Source of the DNA: Lentisphaeria bacterium UBA1776
GTDB taxonomy: Bacteria > Verrucomicrobiota > Lentisphaeria > Victivallales > Victivallaceae
Direction: 5' to 3'
DNA: 7,143 bases
Assembly: GCA_002314605.1 (NCBI GenBank)
Contig: DCGO01000046.1
Location: 1 to 7,143, forward strand
Shown piece after piece: positions 6,092 through 7,143 of the stretch (the stretch's first letter is position 1; each line of letters opens with the position of its first letter). A model generated the notes under the pieces. It ran no database searches. It was not told the origin of the DNA and saw nothing but the letters and a program-made list of their open reading frames with translations. A program made the position numbers and the translations under genes.

Positions 6092-7143
6092 TTACGCATA
6101 AATTTCCCGCAGACGGGTTTTCGGATTCGCATCGGGGAGAATGGGACTCTTGAGCCCGATGGGGTTCGCCGGAAACATCTGCCCGGGATCAATCCCGCAA
6201 AGTTCATAAATGCTCCCCAGAAGGTCCGCCGGAGACACCGGCCGCGACACGACTTTGCCGGCAATCCCGTCCGAAACACCGACCACTTTCCCTCCCTTGA
6301 AACCGCCTCCGGCCACCATGGCGGAGAAGCAGGGGCAGTAGTGGTTCCTTCCCCCTTCCCACGGCGGCTCCGTATCCACTTTCGGTGTCCGGCCGAATTC
6401 CCCGGACCACCAGACCAAAGTGGTGTCCAGAAGATGCCGGGCCGCCAGATCCTCCAGCAATGCCGCCACCGCCCGGTCCATTTCCGGCGCGATGCGGCTC
6501 AATGTCTCAAAGTGTTTCTTGTGGGTATCCCACCCGGAAGCGTTGATGGTGATGTACGGGACCCCCGCCTCCACCAGTCTCCGGGCCGCCAGACAGGACT
6601 GGCCGAACCGGGTCATGCCGTACCGATCCCGGATCTCCCTGGGTTCTTTGGCAAGGTCAAAGACCTCCGCCGCACGGCCGTACATGATCTCTTCTGCTTC
6701 CTGTTCGGCCCGAACCGCTCCACGGATCTCCGGATGGGAGGCAAATTTCTTCCCGAAGGTGTCCAGATCCCGCATCAGTGCGGTCCGGCGCTTCAGTTCT
6801 TCCGGCGTAGCCCCTCCTGCCGGGGTGTATCCGTCCACCTGAAATTTCCAGCCAGCCGGGTTTCCCCCCGTGGCAAAGGGCCGGTAACGGTCTCCCAGAA
6901 AACCGCATTCCGAGAAGCGCCCTTTGTTGATGGTAAGGGCCACATAGGGGGGCAGGTGGTATTTCACACTCCCCCCCTTTATCATGGCCAGCAGCGCCCC
7001 GATGGCCGGATAGGTGATCCCGCCCCCGGGCTTCCGACCGGTCTGCATAAGGTAAGTGGCCTGCTCGTGGCCGAAAAAGGGATGGGTGATGGTGCGGTCC
7101 AGGAACTTGATGTTGCCCATGAGCTTGTAAGTGGGCAGGAAGA
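6092..7143 (-). CDS. DUF1501 family protein, 5' end cut by window edge
   Basis: C-terminal part of a DUF1501 protein, a family placed in the alkaline phosphatase/sulfatase-like superfamily and abundant in Planctomycetota and relatives, where it is usually exported by a Tat signal and often paired with DUF1549/DUF1553 cytochrome-type proteins. Function is unproven. About 350 codons are visible. The frame stays open to the right edge, and the readable residues (FLPTYKL before the Met at 7120) fit the family, so that Met is internal and the N-terminus with any signal peptide lies outside. Family landmarks, numbered from the Met at 7120: THPFFGHEQATYLMQTGR (12-29), LPPYVAL (56-62), RYGMTRFGQSCLAARRL (166-182), SGWDTHKKHFETL (195-207), WWSGEFGRTPKVD (237-249), GGRNHY (256-261), and SRPVSPADLLGSIYELCGID (292-311). 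It heads the visible operon. Confidence 0.92.
   Translation of the reverse strand, partial: FLPTYKLMGNIKFLDRTITHPFFGHEQATYLMQTGRKPGGGITYPAIGALLAMIKGGSVKYHLPPYVALTINKGRFSECGFLGDRYRPFATGGNPAGWKFQVDGYTPAGGATPEELKRRTALMRDLDTFGKKFASHPEIRGAVRAEQEAEEIMYGRAAEVFDLAKEPREIRDRYGMTRFGQSCLAARRLVEAGVPYITINASGWDTHKKHFETLSRIAPEMDRAVAALLEDLAARHLLDTTLVWWSGEFGRTPKVDTEPPWEGGRNHYCPCFSAMVAGGGFKGGKVVGVSDGIAGKVVSRPVSPADLLGSIYELCGIDPGQMFPANPIGLKSPILPDANPKTRLREIYA

Overview
The window is bacterial DNA from a diderm (Gram-negative-type) organism. It is moderately GC-rich, with an AT-rich left edge. The best taxonomic hint is a DUF1501 gene, a family concentrated in Planctomycetota, Verrucomicrobiota, Lentisphaerota and their relatives. 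An apolipoprotein N-acyltransferase (Lnt) shows that an outer membrane with triacylated lipoproteins is expected. A PVC-group bacterium such as Lentisphaerota/Verrucomicrobiota is a reasonable inference, not a proof.

All recognisable genes lie on the minus strand, so transcription runs from the right edge to the left. From right to left: (1) a DUF1501 protein whose 5' end is cut by the window edge; (2) an unrecognised 318-residue protein, 15 bp downstream; (3) a small nitroreductase-family flavoprotein that overlaps gene 2 by 14 bp; (4) lnt, 9 bp further on. The tight packing of these four suggests one operon whose promoter lies outside the window. After a 120-bp gap with its own promoter comes (5) a type III Mod-like adenine DNA methyltransferase, interrupted by a -1 frameshift in an A7 run and with no restriction subunit beside it. 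After a further gap of 122 bp, again with a promoter, comes (6) an acyl-ACP thioesterase.

The promoters of genes 5 and 6 share nearly the same 14-bp block (GGGGTATATT followed by A or T and CCC) and the same 16-bp spacer from a TTG-type -35. They may answer to the same regulator or simply reflect a host promoter style.

Positions 1-293 hold no gene I can support. They contain several direct and inverted copies of a TGTCCG/TGCGCACATT sequence that resembles the repeated termini of an insertion sequence (IS21-like layout is my best guess) or a small non-autonomous derivative. The last copy abuts the thioesterase stop codon directly.

Functionally, lnt and the thioesterase both belong to lipid and envelope acyl chemistry. 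The methyltransferase looks like an accessory gene placed between them. No wholly new system is evident. The most notable points are the broken or slippery methyltransferase reading frame, the twin promoters, the repeat cluster and the unrecognised gene between DUF1501 and the nitroreductase.
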